Positions 46,955 through 55,277 of a DNA stretch of 64,000 nt are shown here, in pieces (positions within the stretch are counted from its first letter, which is position 1; each line of letters starts with the position of its first letter). The stretch is from JAMQPK01 sp035937795 (GTDB taxonomy: Bacteria > Acidobacteriota > Vicinamibacteria > Vicinamibacterales > JAMQPK01): the NCBI GenBank assembly GCA_035937795.1, contig DASZHO010000007.1:1-64000 (forward strand), read 5' to 3'. The position numbers and the translations under genes were made by a program. Under the pieces are notes generated by a model that was not told where the DNA came from, did not search any database, and saw only the letters and a list, made by a program, of their open reading frames with translations.

Positions 46955-49561
46955 ATGAACATCAACAAATTCACCGAGAAAGCCCAGGAAGCCGTTCTTA
47001 CCGCTCAGCAGCTCGCCGAGCAGATGAGCCATTCGCAGATCGAGCCCGAGCATCTGCTGCTGGCGCTCGTCGAGCAACCGGAAGGCATCGTTCCGGAAAT
47101 CTTCCGCAAGATGGGCGTGGAGCCCAAGCCGTTTGCCGTGGCGCTCCGCGAAGATCTGTCGCGGCTGCCGCAAGCCTACGGCGGCTCGCAGCCGTCGATG
47201 TCGCCGCGATTCAGAAAAGTGGCCGACGACGCGCAATCGGAAGCGACGCGGCTGAAAGACGAGTTTGTCAGCACCGAGCATCTGCTCCTCGGCATCGCCG
47301 GCGAGAGCGGCAAGCACGTCTCCACGCGGCTCCTGAAGCAATACAACATCACGAAGGATCGCATTTTCGAGGTGCTCACGCAGGTGCGCGGCGCGCAGCG
47401 GGTGACCGATCAGAATCCCGAGGCGAAATACCAGGCGCTCGAGCGATACGGCCGTGACCTGACCGAGCTGGCGCGGCGAGGCAAGCTCGATCCGGTCATC
47501 GGCCGCGACGAGGAGATCCGGCGCGTCATTCAGGTGCTGTCCCGCCGCACGAAGAACAACCCCGTGCTCATCGGGGAGCCCGGGGTCGGAAAGACCGCGA
47601 TCGTCGAAGGGCTGGCGGGCCGGATCATCAAGCAGGACGTCCCCGAGGGCCTGAAAAACAAGAAGTTGGTTGCGCTCGACATGGGGGCGCTCATCGCCGG
47701 AGCGAAATATCGCGGCGAGTTCGAAGACCGGCTGAAAGCAGTGCTGAACGAGATCGCCCAGGCCGAGGGGCAGGTCATCCTCTTCATCGACGAGCTTCAC
47801 ACGGTGGTGGGCGCCGGAGCTGCCGAAGGGTCGATGGACGCGTCCAATATGCTGAAGCCGATGCTGGCGCGCGGTGAGCTCCACACGGTCGGCGCGACCA
47901 CGCTGGACGAATATCGCAAGTACATCGAAAAGGATGCCGCGCTCGAACGCCGGTTCCAGCCCGTCATGGTCAGCGAGCCCACGGTCGAGGACACGATCAG
48001 CATCCTGCGCGGCCTGCGCGAGCGATACGAGATCCATCACGGCGTCAGAATCAAAGACGGCGCGCTGGTCGCCGCCGCCGTTCTCTCCAATCGATACATC
48101 AGCGATCGGTTTCTTCCCGACAAAGCGATCGACCTCGTCGACGAGGCGGCGTCGAAGCTGCGCATGGAGATCGACTCGATGCCCGCCGAGCTCGACGAGA
48201 TCAACCGGCGCATGATGCAGCTCGAGATCGAGCGGGAGGCGCTCCGCAAGGAGAAGGACAGGGCGTCGGTCGATCGGCTTGGCAAGCTCGAGAAGGAGCT
48301 GGCGGATCTGAAAGAAGAAGGCTCGCGGCTGACCGCGCAATGGCAGAGAGAAAAGGAAGCCATTCAGCTGCAGCGAACGCTGAAAGAAGAGCTCGAGCAG
48401 GTACGCCTGGAGATCGACCGCGCGCAGCGCGCCGGCGACTACGGCAAGGCGTCCGAGCTGCAGTACGGCAGGCTGCCGGAGCTCGAACGGAGAATCCGTG
48501 AAGACGAGGATCGCCTCGGGAAGACTCAGCAGAGCCAGCGGATGCTGAAAGAAGAGGTGGACGAGGAAGACATCGCCGAGGTCGTCAGCAAGTGGACGCA
48601 CATCCCGGTCAGCCGCCTGATCGAGGGCGAAGTCCAGAAGCTCATTCATATGGAAGAGCGTCTCCACAAGCGCGTGGTGGGCCAGGACGAGGCGATTCAG
48701 GCGGTCTCGAATGCGATCCGGCGCGCGCGTGCGGGGCTGCAGGATCCGAATCGCCCGCTCGGCAGCTTCATCTTTCTCGGGCCCACCGGCGTCGGGAAAA
48801 CCGAGCTGGCGCGCGCGCTGGCCGCGTTTCTGTTCGACGACGACCAGGCGATGATCCGCATCGACATGTCCGAGTACCAGGAGAAGCACACCGTGTCGCG
48901 GTTGCTCGGCGCGCCGCCCGGATATGTGGGTTACGAGGAGGCCGGCCAACTGACCGAAGCCGTTCGGCGCCGCCCGTATTCCGTTGTGCTGTTCGATGAG
49001 ATCGAGAAGGCGCATCCCGAAGTGCTGAACGTCCTGCTGCAGCTGCTCGACGACGGGCGCCTGACCGACGGCAAAGGCCGAACCGTCGACTTCAAGAACA
49101 CCGTCGTCATCATGACGTCGAATCTCGGCAGCGCGTTTCTCGCCGAGCGGCACGACCGCGGCATCGATGAGGGCGTCAAGCGGGAGGTGATGGACGCGTT
49201 GCGGGCCCACTTCCGGCCCGAGTTCATCAACCGCGTGGATGAAATCATCATCTTCCACCCATTGAGCCGCGAGCAGATGAAGGCGATCATCGACATTCAG
49301 GTGCACAACCTGCTGGCGCGCCTGGCGGATCGGAAGATCTACGTGACGCTCACCGATCCGGCCAAGGAGTGGCTGGTGCGCGAGGGCTACGACCCGGCCT
49401 ACGGCGCGCGTCCGCTGAAGCGCGCGATTCAAAAGCTGATTCTCGACCCGCTCGCCATACGCGTGCTCGACGGCGAGTTCGTCGAAGGCGACCACATCCA
49501 GGTCGACGCGGGCAAGGAGGGGTTGAAGTTTGTGAAGCAGCTGACCGGAGCCGCCGCCTGA
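46955..49561 (+). CDS. clpB: Protein disaggregase ClpB
   Basis: An 868-residue Hsp100 AAA+ ATPase that extracts proteins from aggregates with DnaK/DnaJ. N-domain: residues 1-145 with KFTEKAQEAVLTAQ and EPEHLLLALV. NBD1 Walker A GEPGVGKTA and Walker B ILFIDELH; a middle coiled-coil domain (about 405-525); NBD2 Walker A GPTGVGKTE, Walker B VVLFDEIEKAHPEV and the sensor motif in GARPLKRAIQ. Length and domain order are standard. Its stop shares a base with the ftsH ATG (TGATG), so the two are translationally coupled. Confidence 0.96.
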   Translation: MNINKFTEKAQEAVLTAQQLAEQMSHSQIEPEHLLLALVEQPEGIVPEIFRKMGVEPKPFAVALREDLSRLPQAYGGSQPSMSPRFRKVADDAQSEATRLKDEFVSTEHLLLGIAGESGKHVSTRLLKQYNITKDRIFEVLTQVRGAQRVTDQNPEAKYQALERYGRDLTELARRGKLDPVIGRDEEIRRVIQVLSRRTKNNPVLIGEPGVGKTAIVEGLAGRIIKQDVPEGLKNKKLVALDMGALIAGAKYRGEFEDRLKAVLNEIAQAEGQVILFIDELHTVVGAGAAEGSMDASNMLKPMLARGELHTVGATTLDEYRKYIEKDAALERRFQPVMVSEPTVEDTISILRGLRERYEIHHGVRIKDGALVAAAVLSNRYISDRFLPDKAIDLVDEAASKLRMEIDSMPAELDEINRRMMQLEIEREALRKEKDRASVDRLGKLEKELADLKEEGSRLTAQWQREKEAIQLQRTLKEELEQVRLEIDRAQRAGDYGKASELQYGRLPELERRIREDEDRLGKTQQSQRMLKEEVDEEDIAEVVSKWTHIPVSRLIEGEVQKLIHMEERLHKRVVGQDEAIQAVSNAIRRARAGLQDPNRPLGSFIFLGPTGVGKTELARALAAFLFDDDQAMIRIDMSEYQEKHTVSRLLGAPPGYVGYEEAGQLTEAVRRRPYSVVLFDEIEKAHPEVLNVLLQLLDDGRLTDGKGRTVDFKNTVVIMTSNLGSAFLAERHDRGIDEGVKREVMDALRAHFRPEFINRVDEIIIFHPLSREQMKAIIDIQVHNLLARLADRKIYVTLTDPAKEWLVREGYDPAYGARPLKRAIQKLILDPLAIRVLDGEFVEGDHIQVDAGKEGLKFVKQLTGAAA

Positions 49562-51459
49562 TGCCGCCGGTCCCCAAGCGTACACGGCCGCCGAACCCGC
49601 GCGGCGAGCGCCGCCCGTTCCCGCGCCGGCCGAGCGGCTCGATCTGGTACGGCCTCGGCATTCTGGCCCTCCTCGCCCTGGCGCAGACGTACTTCCTCGT
49701 TCCCGGCGGCAAGCAGATCTCGTACAGCGAATTCAAGCAGCTGTTGAAGGACGGCAAAATCGCCGAAGTCACCGTTGCCGAAGACACGATTCGGGGAACG
49801 CTCAAGCCGCAAAGCGCGAAGGAGAAGCCGGAGCTCATCTCGACCACGAAAATTGAGGATCCGAATCTTGTCGCCGAGCTCGATCAGGCCAAAGTGAAAT
49901 ACACCGGCGAGCCGGCGAGCCGCTGGATGTCCACCATTCTGAGCTCGGTGATTCCGATACTCTTCTTCATCGGACTGTGGAGCTTCCTCTTCCGCAGGAT
50001 GGGCAGCGCCGAGGGCGGTGTGATGTCGTTCGCGCGCAGCCGCGCGAAGATTTATTCCGAAGACGACGTGAAGGTGAGCTTCGACGACGTGGCGGGCGTC
50101 GACGAGGCGAAGGAGGAGCTCAGGGAGATCGTCGAGTTCCTGCAGACCCCGAAGAAGTACACAAATCTGGGCGGCCGGATTCCGAAAGGCGTGCTGCTGG
50201 TCGGGCCGCCCGGCACCGGCAAAACGCTGCTGGCGCGCGCCGTGGCGGGCGAGGCGAAGGTGCCGTTCTTCAGCTTGAGCGGCTCGGAGTTTGTCGAGAT
50301 GTTCGTGGGCGTCGGCGCCGCGCGGGTCCGCGACCTGTTCGCCCAGGCCGAAAGCAAGGCGCCGTGCATTGTGTTCATCGACGAACTCGACGCGCTCGGC
50401 AAGACACGCGTGCAAAGCCCCATGGGCAGCCACGAGGAGCGCGAGCAGACGTTGAACCAGCTGCTTGCGGAGATGGACGGTTTCGACTCGCGCAAGGGCG
50501 TCATCATCATGGGCGCGACCAACCGGCCCGAGGTGCTCGATCCTGCGCTGATGCGGCCCGGCCGTTTCGATCGCCAGGTGCTGGTCGACAAGCCCGACGT
50601 GCGCGGCCGCGAACAGATTCTTCGCATCCACGCCAGGGCCGTGAAGGTGACGCCGGGCGTCGATTTCAAGGTGATTGCGGCGCGGACGGTGGGTTTCGCC
50701 GGCGCAGACCTCGCCAACCTCGTGAACGAGGCGGCGCTGCTCGCCGCGCGCAAGGACAAGGAAGCCGTCGAAATGGCCGACTTCGAAGAGGCCATCGATC
50801 GGCTCATCGCCGGCCTCGAGAAGAAGCGCATCATGAGCCCGCGCGAGCGCGAGATGGTGGCCTACCACGAGTCCGGCCACGCCATCGTCGCGACGACGCT
50901 CCCCGGCCTGGACCCGGTCCATAAAATCTCGATCGTGCAGCGCGGATTCGGCGCGCTCGGCTACACGATGCAGTTGCCGCTCGAAGAGCGGTATCTCCTC
51001 ACGCGAACCGATCTCCTCAATCAACTGGCGGTACTCCTCGGGGGCCGGTCTGCGGAAGAGATCGCGGTGGGTGAGATTTCAACCGGCGCGCAAAACGACC
51101 TGCAGCGCGCCACCGATATCGCCAGGGCCATGGTCACGCAATACGGCATGAGCGACGCGCTCGGGACCGTGAACTACGAAGGATCGCGGCGGCCGACGTT
51201 CCTGGACATTCCGATGGGGCCGGAGCGCGGCCCCTATGGCGAAGAGACCGCCCAGAAGATCGACGCCGAAGTGAAGCGCATCATGGAAGAGGCGCACGAC
51301 CGCGCCCATCATGTGATCGCCGAACGGCGGGGACTGCTCGAAACGATCACAAGGCGATTGCTGGAAAAGGAAGTGATCGAGGGCGACGAGCTGCGGGTGC
51401 TGGTTGCCGAAAGCGAACTGAACGAGACTCAAGACTCAGGGCTCAAGGCTCAAGGCTGA
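49561..51459 (+). CDS. ftsH: ATP-dependent zinc metalloprotease FtsH
   Basis: A 632-residue membrane AAA+ protease. N-terminal membrane helix about residues 28-48, a periplasmic domain, second helix about 120-140 (WMSTILSSVIPILFFIGLW), AAA domain with Walker A VGPPGTGKTLLARA and Walker B CIVFIDELDALG, SRH MRPGRFDRQ, and the M41 protease motif YHESGHAIV (HExxH). It degrades misfolded membrane and regulatory proteins. The ATG overlaps the clpB stop by 1 bp; earlier codons lie in clpB. The last dozen residues (ETQDSGLKAQG) are encoded by a heptanucleotide repeat array. Confidence 0.95.
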   Translation: MPPVPKRTRPPNPRGERRPFPRRPSGSIWYGLGILALLALAQTYFLVPGGKQISYSEFKQLLKDGKIAEVTVAEDTIRGTLKPQSAKEKPELISTTKIEDPNLVAELDQAKVKYTGEPASRWMSTILSSVIPILFFIGLWSFLFRRMGSAEGGVMSFARSRAKIYSEDDVKVSFDDVAGVDEAKEELREIVEFLQTPKKYTNLGGRIPKGVLLVGPPGTGKTLLARAVAGEAKVPFFSLSGSEFVEMFVGVGAARVRDLFAQAESKAPCIVFIDELDALGKTRVQSPMGSHEEREQTLNQLLAEMDGFDSRKGVIIMGATNRPEVLDPALMRPGRFDRQVLVDKPDVRGREQILRIHARAVKVTPGVDFKVIAARTVGFAGADLANLVNEAALLAARKDKEAVEMADFEEAIDRLIAGLEKKRIMSPREREMVAYHESGHAIVATTLPGLDPVHKISIVQRGFGALGYTMQLPLEERYLLTRTDLLNQLAVLLGGRSAEEIAVGEISTGAQNDLQRATDIARAMVTQYGMSDALGTVNYEGSRRPTFLDIPMGPERGPYGEETAQKIDAEVKRIMEEAHDRAHHVIAERRGLLETITRRLLEKEVIEGDELRVLVAESELNETQDSGLKAQG

Positions 51460-51499
51460 ACTCAGGCTCAAGACCCAAGGCTCAGGGCTCAAGGCTCAG
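51426..51499. repeat. Heptanucleotide tandem array, 10 units (GGCTCAA type)
   Basis: GACTCAA, GACTCAG, GGCTCAA, GGCTCAA, GGCTGAA (51426-51460), then after a 4-bp slip GGCTCAA, GACCCAA, GGCTCAG, GGCTCAA, GGCTCAG (51465-51499). The ftsH stop codon lies in the fifth unit. The same core unit recurs at 60.3 kb. Confidence 0.9.
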
Positions 51500-51523
51500 G
51501 GGGCCGACCCGGGCAGTGAGCGG

Positions 51524-51751
51524 CTACGTCGCCGGCTTGTCTTCGCTGCCCTTGATCGCCGCCTCGGCGGCCTGGAAGCCTATGCGTGAGTGCGTGCCGT
51601 CGCAGAACGGTTTGGTGGTCGAGCCGCCGCACCGGCACAGGGCAAACGGCCGCTTCGCGATCGGATACGGGTTCCCGTTCCAGTCCACCACCGTTACATC
51701 CTCGCCGTCCACGAGATACGGACCGTTCTGCCGGATCTTGATCGTCGCCAT
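51524..51751 (-). CDS. CDGSH iron-sulfur domain protein
   Basis: A 75-residue protein with a single CDGSH finger: FALCRCGGSTTKPFCDGTH provides the C-x-C-x(n)-C-x-D-G-x-H ligands for a [2Fe-2S] cluster. The N-terminal strand segment (VTVVDWNGNPY) is typical of bacterial single-domain CDGSH proteins, which are soluble and probably handle electrons or cluster transfer. It lies 20 bp downstream of rho on the same strand and may be co-transcribed. Confidence 0.93.
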   Translation of the reverse strand: MATIKIRQNGPYLVDGEDVTVVDWNGNPYPIAKRPFALCRCGGSTTKPFCDGTHSRIGFQAAEAAIKGSEDKPAT

Positions 51752-51771
51752 CGTCGTTTCCCCGTGTTTCG

Positions 51772-53319
51772 TTATCCCATTTTCTGCATGGCCGAGAGGA
51801 ACTCGGTGTTGCTCTTCGTCTTGCCCATCTTGTCCAGCAACAACTCCATCGCCTCGACCGGTGAAAGCGGAGTCAGCACCTTGCGCAGCACCCAGATGCG
51901 GTTGAGATCATCTTTGGGAATCAGCAGCTCTTCCTTCCGCGTTCCGCTCTTCTGCAAATCGATTGCCGGGAAGACGCGCTTGTCTGCCAGCTTGCGGTCG
52001 AGGTGAATTTCCATGTTGCCGGTGCCCTTGAACTCTTCAAAGATGACGTCGTCCATGCGGGACCCCGTATCGATCAGCGCAGTGGCGATGATCGTGAGCG
52101 ACCCGCCTTCCTCGATGTTTCGTGCAGCCCCGAAAAACCGCTTCGGCTTCTGAAGCGCGTTCGAATCGAGACCGCCAGACAGCACCTTGCCGGACGGGGG
52201 GATCACGGTGTTGTACGCCCGCGCGAGACGCGTAATCGAGTCGAGCAGGATGAGCACGTCCTTCTTGTGCTCGACCAGCCGCTTGGCCTTCTCGATCACC
52301 ATTTCAGCGACCTGCACGTGACGCTGCGCCGGCTCGTCGAACGTGGACGAAATCACCTCGCCATCCACCGAACGCTGCATGTCGGTGACTTCTTCGGGCC
52401 GCTCGTCGATGAGCAGCACGATCAGGAACACTTCCGGATGGTTCTGCACGACCGACTGCGCGATGTTCTGCAGCAGCATCGTCTTTCCGGTGCGCGGCGG
52501 CGCCACGATCAGGCCGCGCTGGCCTTTCCCGATCGGTGTCCAGAGATCCATCACGCGGGACGACAGATTTTCCGCCGCCGTTTCGAGCTTGAGGCGCTCC
52601 TGCGGGTAGAGCGGCGTGAGATTTTCGAAGAAGAGCTTGTCGCGTGCCTGTTCGGGCTGCTCGAAGTTGACGGCTTCAACCTTGATGAGCGCGAAATACC
52701 GCTCGCCTTCCTTCGGCGGCCGAATCTGCCCGGACACGGTGTCGCCGGTCTGCAGGTCGAACTTCCGGATTTGGGACGGCGACACATAGATGTCGTCCGG
52801 CCCCGGCAGGTAGTTGTAATCGGGTGCGCGCAGGAAGCCGAAGCCGTCGGGCAGCACTTCGAGCACACCCTCCGAAAAAATGAATCCGCTCTGTTCGGTT
52901 TGCGCCTTCAGGATCTGGAAAATCAGCTCCTGCTTGCGCATACCGGTGGCGCCCGCGACGTTGAGCTCCTTGGCGATCTGCGTCAGCTTCTGGATGCTCA
53001 TCTCCTTCAGCTCGCCGATGTTGAGCCCTTCACCGCGTCGTGGCTGGCCCTGCGGTCCCGGTTGGCCCTGGGGTGCCGGCTGGCCTTGCGGTCCTGGTTG
53101 ACCTTGCGGTCCCGGCTGACCTTGCGGTCCCGGCTGACTTTGCTGCCCCGGCTGGCCTTGCGCTGTCGGCGGGGGTTGCGGCGCACGCGGCGGCGAGTCG
53201 AGCGTTTCAGCAGCCGCCGTTACGGGTTGGGCCGGCGCGGGTGGATCGGAAGACGCCGGGGGCTCGTTGGCGGAGCCTCGAGGCGCCGGGTTGTGGCGCT
53301 TGTGATTTGTTGTGGGCAT
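51772..53319 (-). CDS. rho: Transcription termination factor Rho with a collagen-like insert
   Basis: A 515-residue hexameric RNA helicase. Residues 1-100 are disordered, with a proline- and glutamine-rich stretch that becomes a hexapeptide repeat GQPGPQ (about 54-95). The Rho N-terminal domain starts near LNIGELKEMSIQKLTQIAKEL, the RNA-binding cold-shock domain contains DGFGFLRAPDYNYLPGPDDIYVSPSQIRKF, and the ATPase has Walker A PPRTGKTMLLQ, Walker B VLLIDERPEEVTDMQRSV and the DSITRLARAYN Q-loop region. Low-complexity N-terminal extensions of Rho occur in several high-GC lineages, where they affect RNA binding and phase separation. Own promoter. Confidence 0.95.
   Translation of the reverse strand: MPTTNHKRHNPAPRGSANEPPASSDPPAPAQPVTAAAETLDSPPRAPQPPPTAQGQPGQQSQPGPQGQPGPQGQPGPQGQPAPQGQPGPQGQPRRGEGLNIGELKEMSIQKLTQIAKELNVAGATGMRKQELIFQILKAQTEQSGFIFSEGVLEVLPDGFGFLRAPDYNYLPGPDDIYVSPSQIRKFDLQTGDTVSGQIRPPKEGERYFALIKVEAVNFEQPEQARDKLFFENLTPLYPQERLKLETAAENLSSRVMDLWTPIGKGQRGLIVAPPRTGKTMLLQNIAQSVVQNHPEVFLIVLLIDERPEEVTDMQRSVDGEVISSTFDEPAQRHVQVAEMVIEKAKRLVEHKKDVLILLDSITRLARAYNTVIPPSGKVLSGGLDSNALQKPKRFFGAARNIEEGGSLTIIATALIDTGSRMDDVIFEEFKGTGNMEIHLDRKLADKRVFPAIDLQKSGTRKEELLIPKDDLNRIWVLRKVLTPLSPVEAMELLLDKMGKTKSNTEFLSAMQKMG
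53042..53167. repeat. 18-bp tandem repeat, 7 units, within rho
   Basis: Seven units in 18-bp phase, such as GGCTGACCTTGCGGTCCC, encode the GQPGPQ hexapeptide on the minus strand. Units differ at several positions, mostly silent, which suggests an old duplication kept in frame. Confidence 0.9.
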
Positions 53320-53478
53320 GAAACCTTACTGGTTGTTTACGGGTGTGTAGCCGTCAATACGGCCGTACCGGAACGAAATTGAGTCGTGTGATCAAATTTG
53401 CGGGGAATTGTTTCTATCAACACCGCGGGTCCGAGGTGCCCGCGTCCCAATCAGACAGGAAATAATCGACCGAGTGTC

Positions 53479-53507
53479 AGTATAGAACCCGGTCGTCGCG
53501 GTGTCAA
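53479..53507 (-). promoter_or_regulatory. Consensus sigma-70-type promoter of rho
   Basis: TTGACA and TATACT on the minus strand are separated by exactly 17 bp, the best match to the consensus in the window. The -35 overlaps the stop codon of the CoA-binding protein gene. Initiation near 53472 gives a leader of about 150 bases before the rho ATG, room for rho autoregulation. Confidence 0.8.
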
Positions 53508-53893
53508 GCATACGGATTTTGGTACGGATTTTCGCCGATCCCCAGAATGCTGCACGCCAGAATGGGCTCCACCTTCAGCGCCCGGGCCAGGCGAATCAGC
53601 TCGTCGCTCTCGGACCCCGGATTCAGCCAGACCTCGGGAATGCCCTTCTGAGCCACCTCGGCGATGACCTGCTCGCCGATGGCCGGCGGCACGTAGAACG
53701 TCGCCATATCTATGGCGCCCGGCACGTCGAGCACCGACCGGTACGTCTTCAGTCCCTCCACCTGCGCTTCGTTCGGGTTGATCGGAATCACCGTGTAGCC
53801 CTTCCGGCGAAACGCACGCAGCGCACGGTTGCCGAACTTGCGAGGATCCGACGAGGCGCCGATGATCGCGACGGTCTTACCGGTCTGGGCCAT
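53504..53893 (-). CDS. CoA-binding domain protein (YccU-like)
   Basis: A 129-residue single CoA-binding Rossmann domain as in YccU: TVAIIGASSDPRKFGNRALRAFRRKGYTVIPINPNEAQVEGLKTYRSV holds the nucleotide loop, with later PEVWLNPGSESDEL. Full length for the family; no partner domain. Biological role unknown. It overlaps the upstream GlcD-like gene by 17 bp, so it is probably translated from the same transcript, while its own stop carries the rho -35. Confidence 0.9.
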   Translation of the reverse strand: MAQTGKTVAIIGASSDPRKFGNRALRAFRRKGYTVIPINPNEAQVEGLKTYRSVLDVPGAIDMATFYVPPAIGEQVIAEVAQKGIPEVWLNPGSESDELIRLARALKVEPILACSILGIGENPYQNPYA

Positions 53894-55271
53894 CTGGAAA
53901 GATCTTACCCGGATTCAGAATGCCGCGCGGGTCGAACGCCGCCTTGACCCGCTTCATCAGCGCGATCTCCACGGCCGACAGCTCGAGGTGCAGATACGCC
54001 GCTTTGGTAAAGCCGATCCCGTGCTCTCCGCTGATCGACCCTTCCAGCGCCACCACCCCCTCGAACAGCGCACGCTCGGCCTCGCGGGCCCGGGGCATGG
54101 CGTCACTATGCTTGACCATTATGTTCACGTGAATATTCCCGTCCCCGGCGTGCCCGAAGCACGCGATGGGCAGCGCGCTCGTCCGCCGAATCCGCTCCAC
54201 CAGCTCGAACAACTGCGGCACCCGCCCCCGCGGCACGACCACGTCGTTATTGAGTTTGACGGTTGAGATGTGCTTGAGCGCCGCCGACAGCTCGCGGCGC
54301 ATCCGCCAGATTTCGGCGCGATCCCCCTCGTCGGCGGCGCGACGAATATCGGTCGCCTTCGCCGACCGGCAGGCTTCCTCGACCAGCGCGATCTCTTCCT
54401 CTGCAGCCTGCGGCGTGCCGTCGACTTCCACAATCAGCGCTGCGCCGGCGCCGGCCGGCACGAGCGGTTGTCCCAGATGCGCATCGAGCGCGTCGAGCGA
54501 ATCGCGGTCCACCAGCTCGACCGCGGCGGGCACGACCGACAGCTGGATCATCGCGGTGACCGCATCGACAGCCGATTCGATATCGCTGAACGCGGCCCGA
54601 AGGGTTCGTTGCGCAGCCGGTTTCGGAACGAGCCGCAGAATGATTTCGGTGATGATCGCCAGCGTGCCTTCCGAGCCGACGAGCAGCTGCGTGAGATCAT
54701 AGCCAACGACGCTCTTTACCGCCTTCGAACCGGTGCGGATCACCTCACCCGTGGGCAGGACGGCTTCGAGCGCGAGCACGTATCGCTTCGTCGTCCCGTA
54801 CTTGAACGCCCGGGGACCGCCGGCGCATTCCGCGACGTTTCCGCCGATCGCCGACTGCCGCAGGCTGGCGGGATCGGGCGGATAAAACAGGCCGACCTGT
54901 TCCACGGCATCCTGGAGATCGCCCGTGATGACGTTGGGCTGCACGCGGGCGAGCAGGTTCACCTCGTCGATTTCCAGGATCCGGTTCAGCCGCTCGAGCG
55001 AGAGGACCACGCCGCCGCGGGTGGGCACCGCCCCGCCGGTGTAGCCGGTGCCGCCGCCGCGCACGACCATCGGGATCCGCTGCTCGTCGCATGCTCTGGC
55101 GATGGATGCGATCTGTCCGGTCGACGCGGGAAGCGCGACGAGATCGGCGGGATGGACTTGTTTCAGGGCGTCGGCGCCGTAGGCCTCGAGCGAGCCGGCG
55201 TCGCGTAGAACAAACGGGCCACCAACAATGCCGACGACCCGTTCGATAAAACCCGCAGGAAGCTGAGCCAA
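53877..55271 (-). CDS. glcD: FAD-linked oxidase (GlcD/D-2-hydroxyacid dehydrogenase family)
   Basis: A 464-residue FAD_binding_4 flavoprotein. The N-terminal FAD site shows VVRGGGTGYTGGAVPTRGGVVLSLERLNRIL, the middle CAGGPRAFKYGTTKRYVLALE, and the C-terminal FAD-linked oxidase domain CFGHAGDGNIHVNIM and SISGEHGIGFTKAAYL. Bacterial members oxidise glycolate, D-lactate or D-2-hydroxyglutarate; the substrate cannot be fixed from sequence, and glcE/glcF subunits are absent here. It is 6 bp downstream of the aminotransferase gene. Confidence 0.88.
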   Translation of the reverse strand: MAQLPAGFIERVVGIVGGPFVLRDAGSLEAYGADALKQVHPADLVALPASTGQIASIARACDEQRIPMVVRGGGTGYTGGAVPTRGGVVLSLERLNRILEIDEVNLLARVQPNVITGDLQDAVEQVGLFYPPDPASLRQSAIGGNVAECAGGPRAFKYGTTKRYVLALEAVLPTGEVIRTGSKAVKSVVGYDLTQLLVGSEGTLAIITEIILRLVPKPAAQRTLRAAFSDIESAVDAVTAMIQLSVVPAAVELVDRDSLDALDAHLGQPLVPAGAGAALIVEVDGTPQAAEEEIALVEEACRSAKATDIRRAADEGDRAEIWRMRRELSAALKHISTVKLNNDVVVPRGRVPQLFELVERIRRTSALPIACFGHAGDGNIHVNIMVKHSDAMPRAREAERALFEGVVALEGSISGEHGIGFTKAAYLHLELSAVEIALMKRVKAAFDPRGILNPGKIFPDGPDR

Positions 55272-55277
55272 GCGGCG

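Noticed and set aside
46784..49585. Leftward reading frame of 933 codons opposite dnaJ and clpB
   Set aside because: Antisense of well-supported ClpB; composition and lack of motifs mark it as a shadow.
51426..51499. CRISPR-like array
   Set aside because: Units are 7 bp without spacers and no cas genes are in the window.
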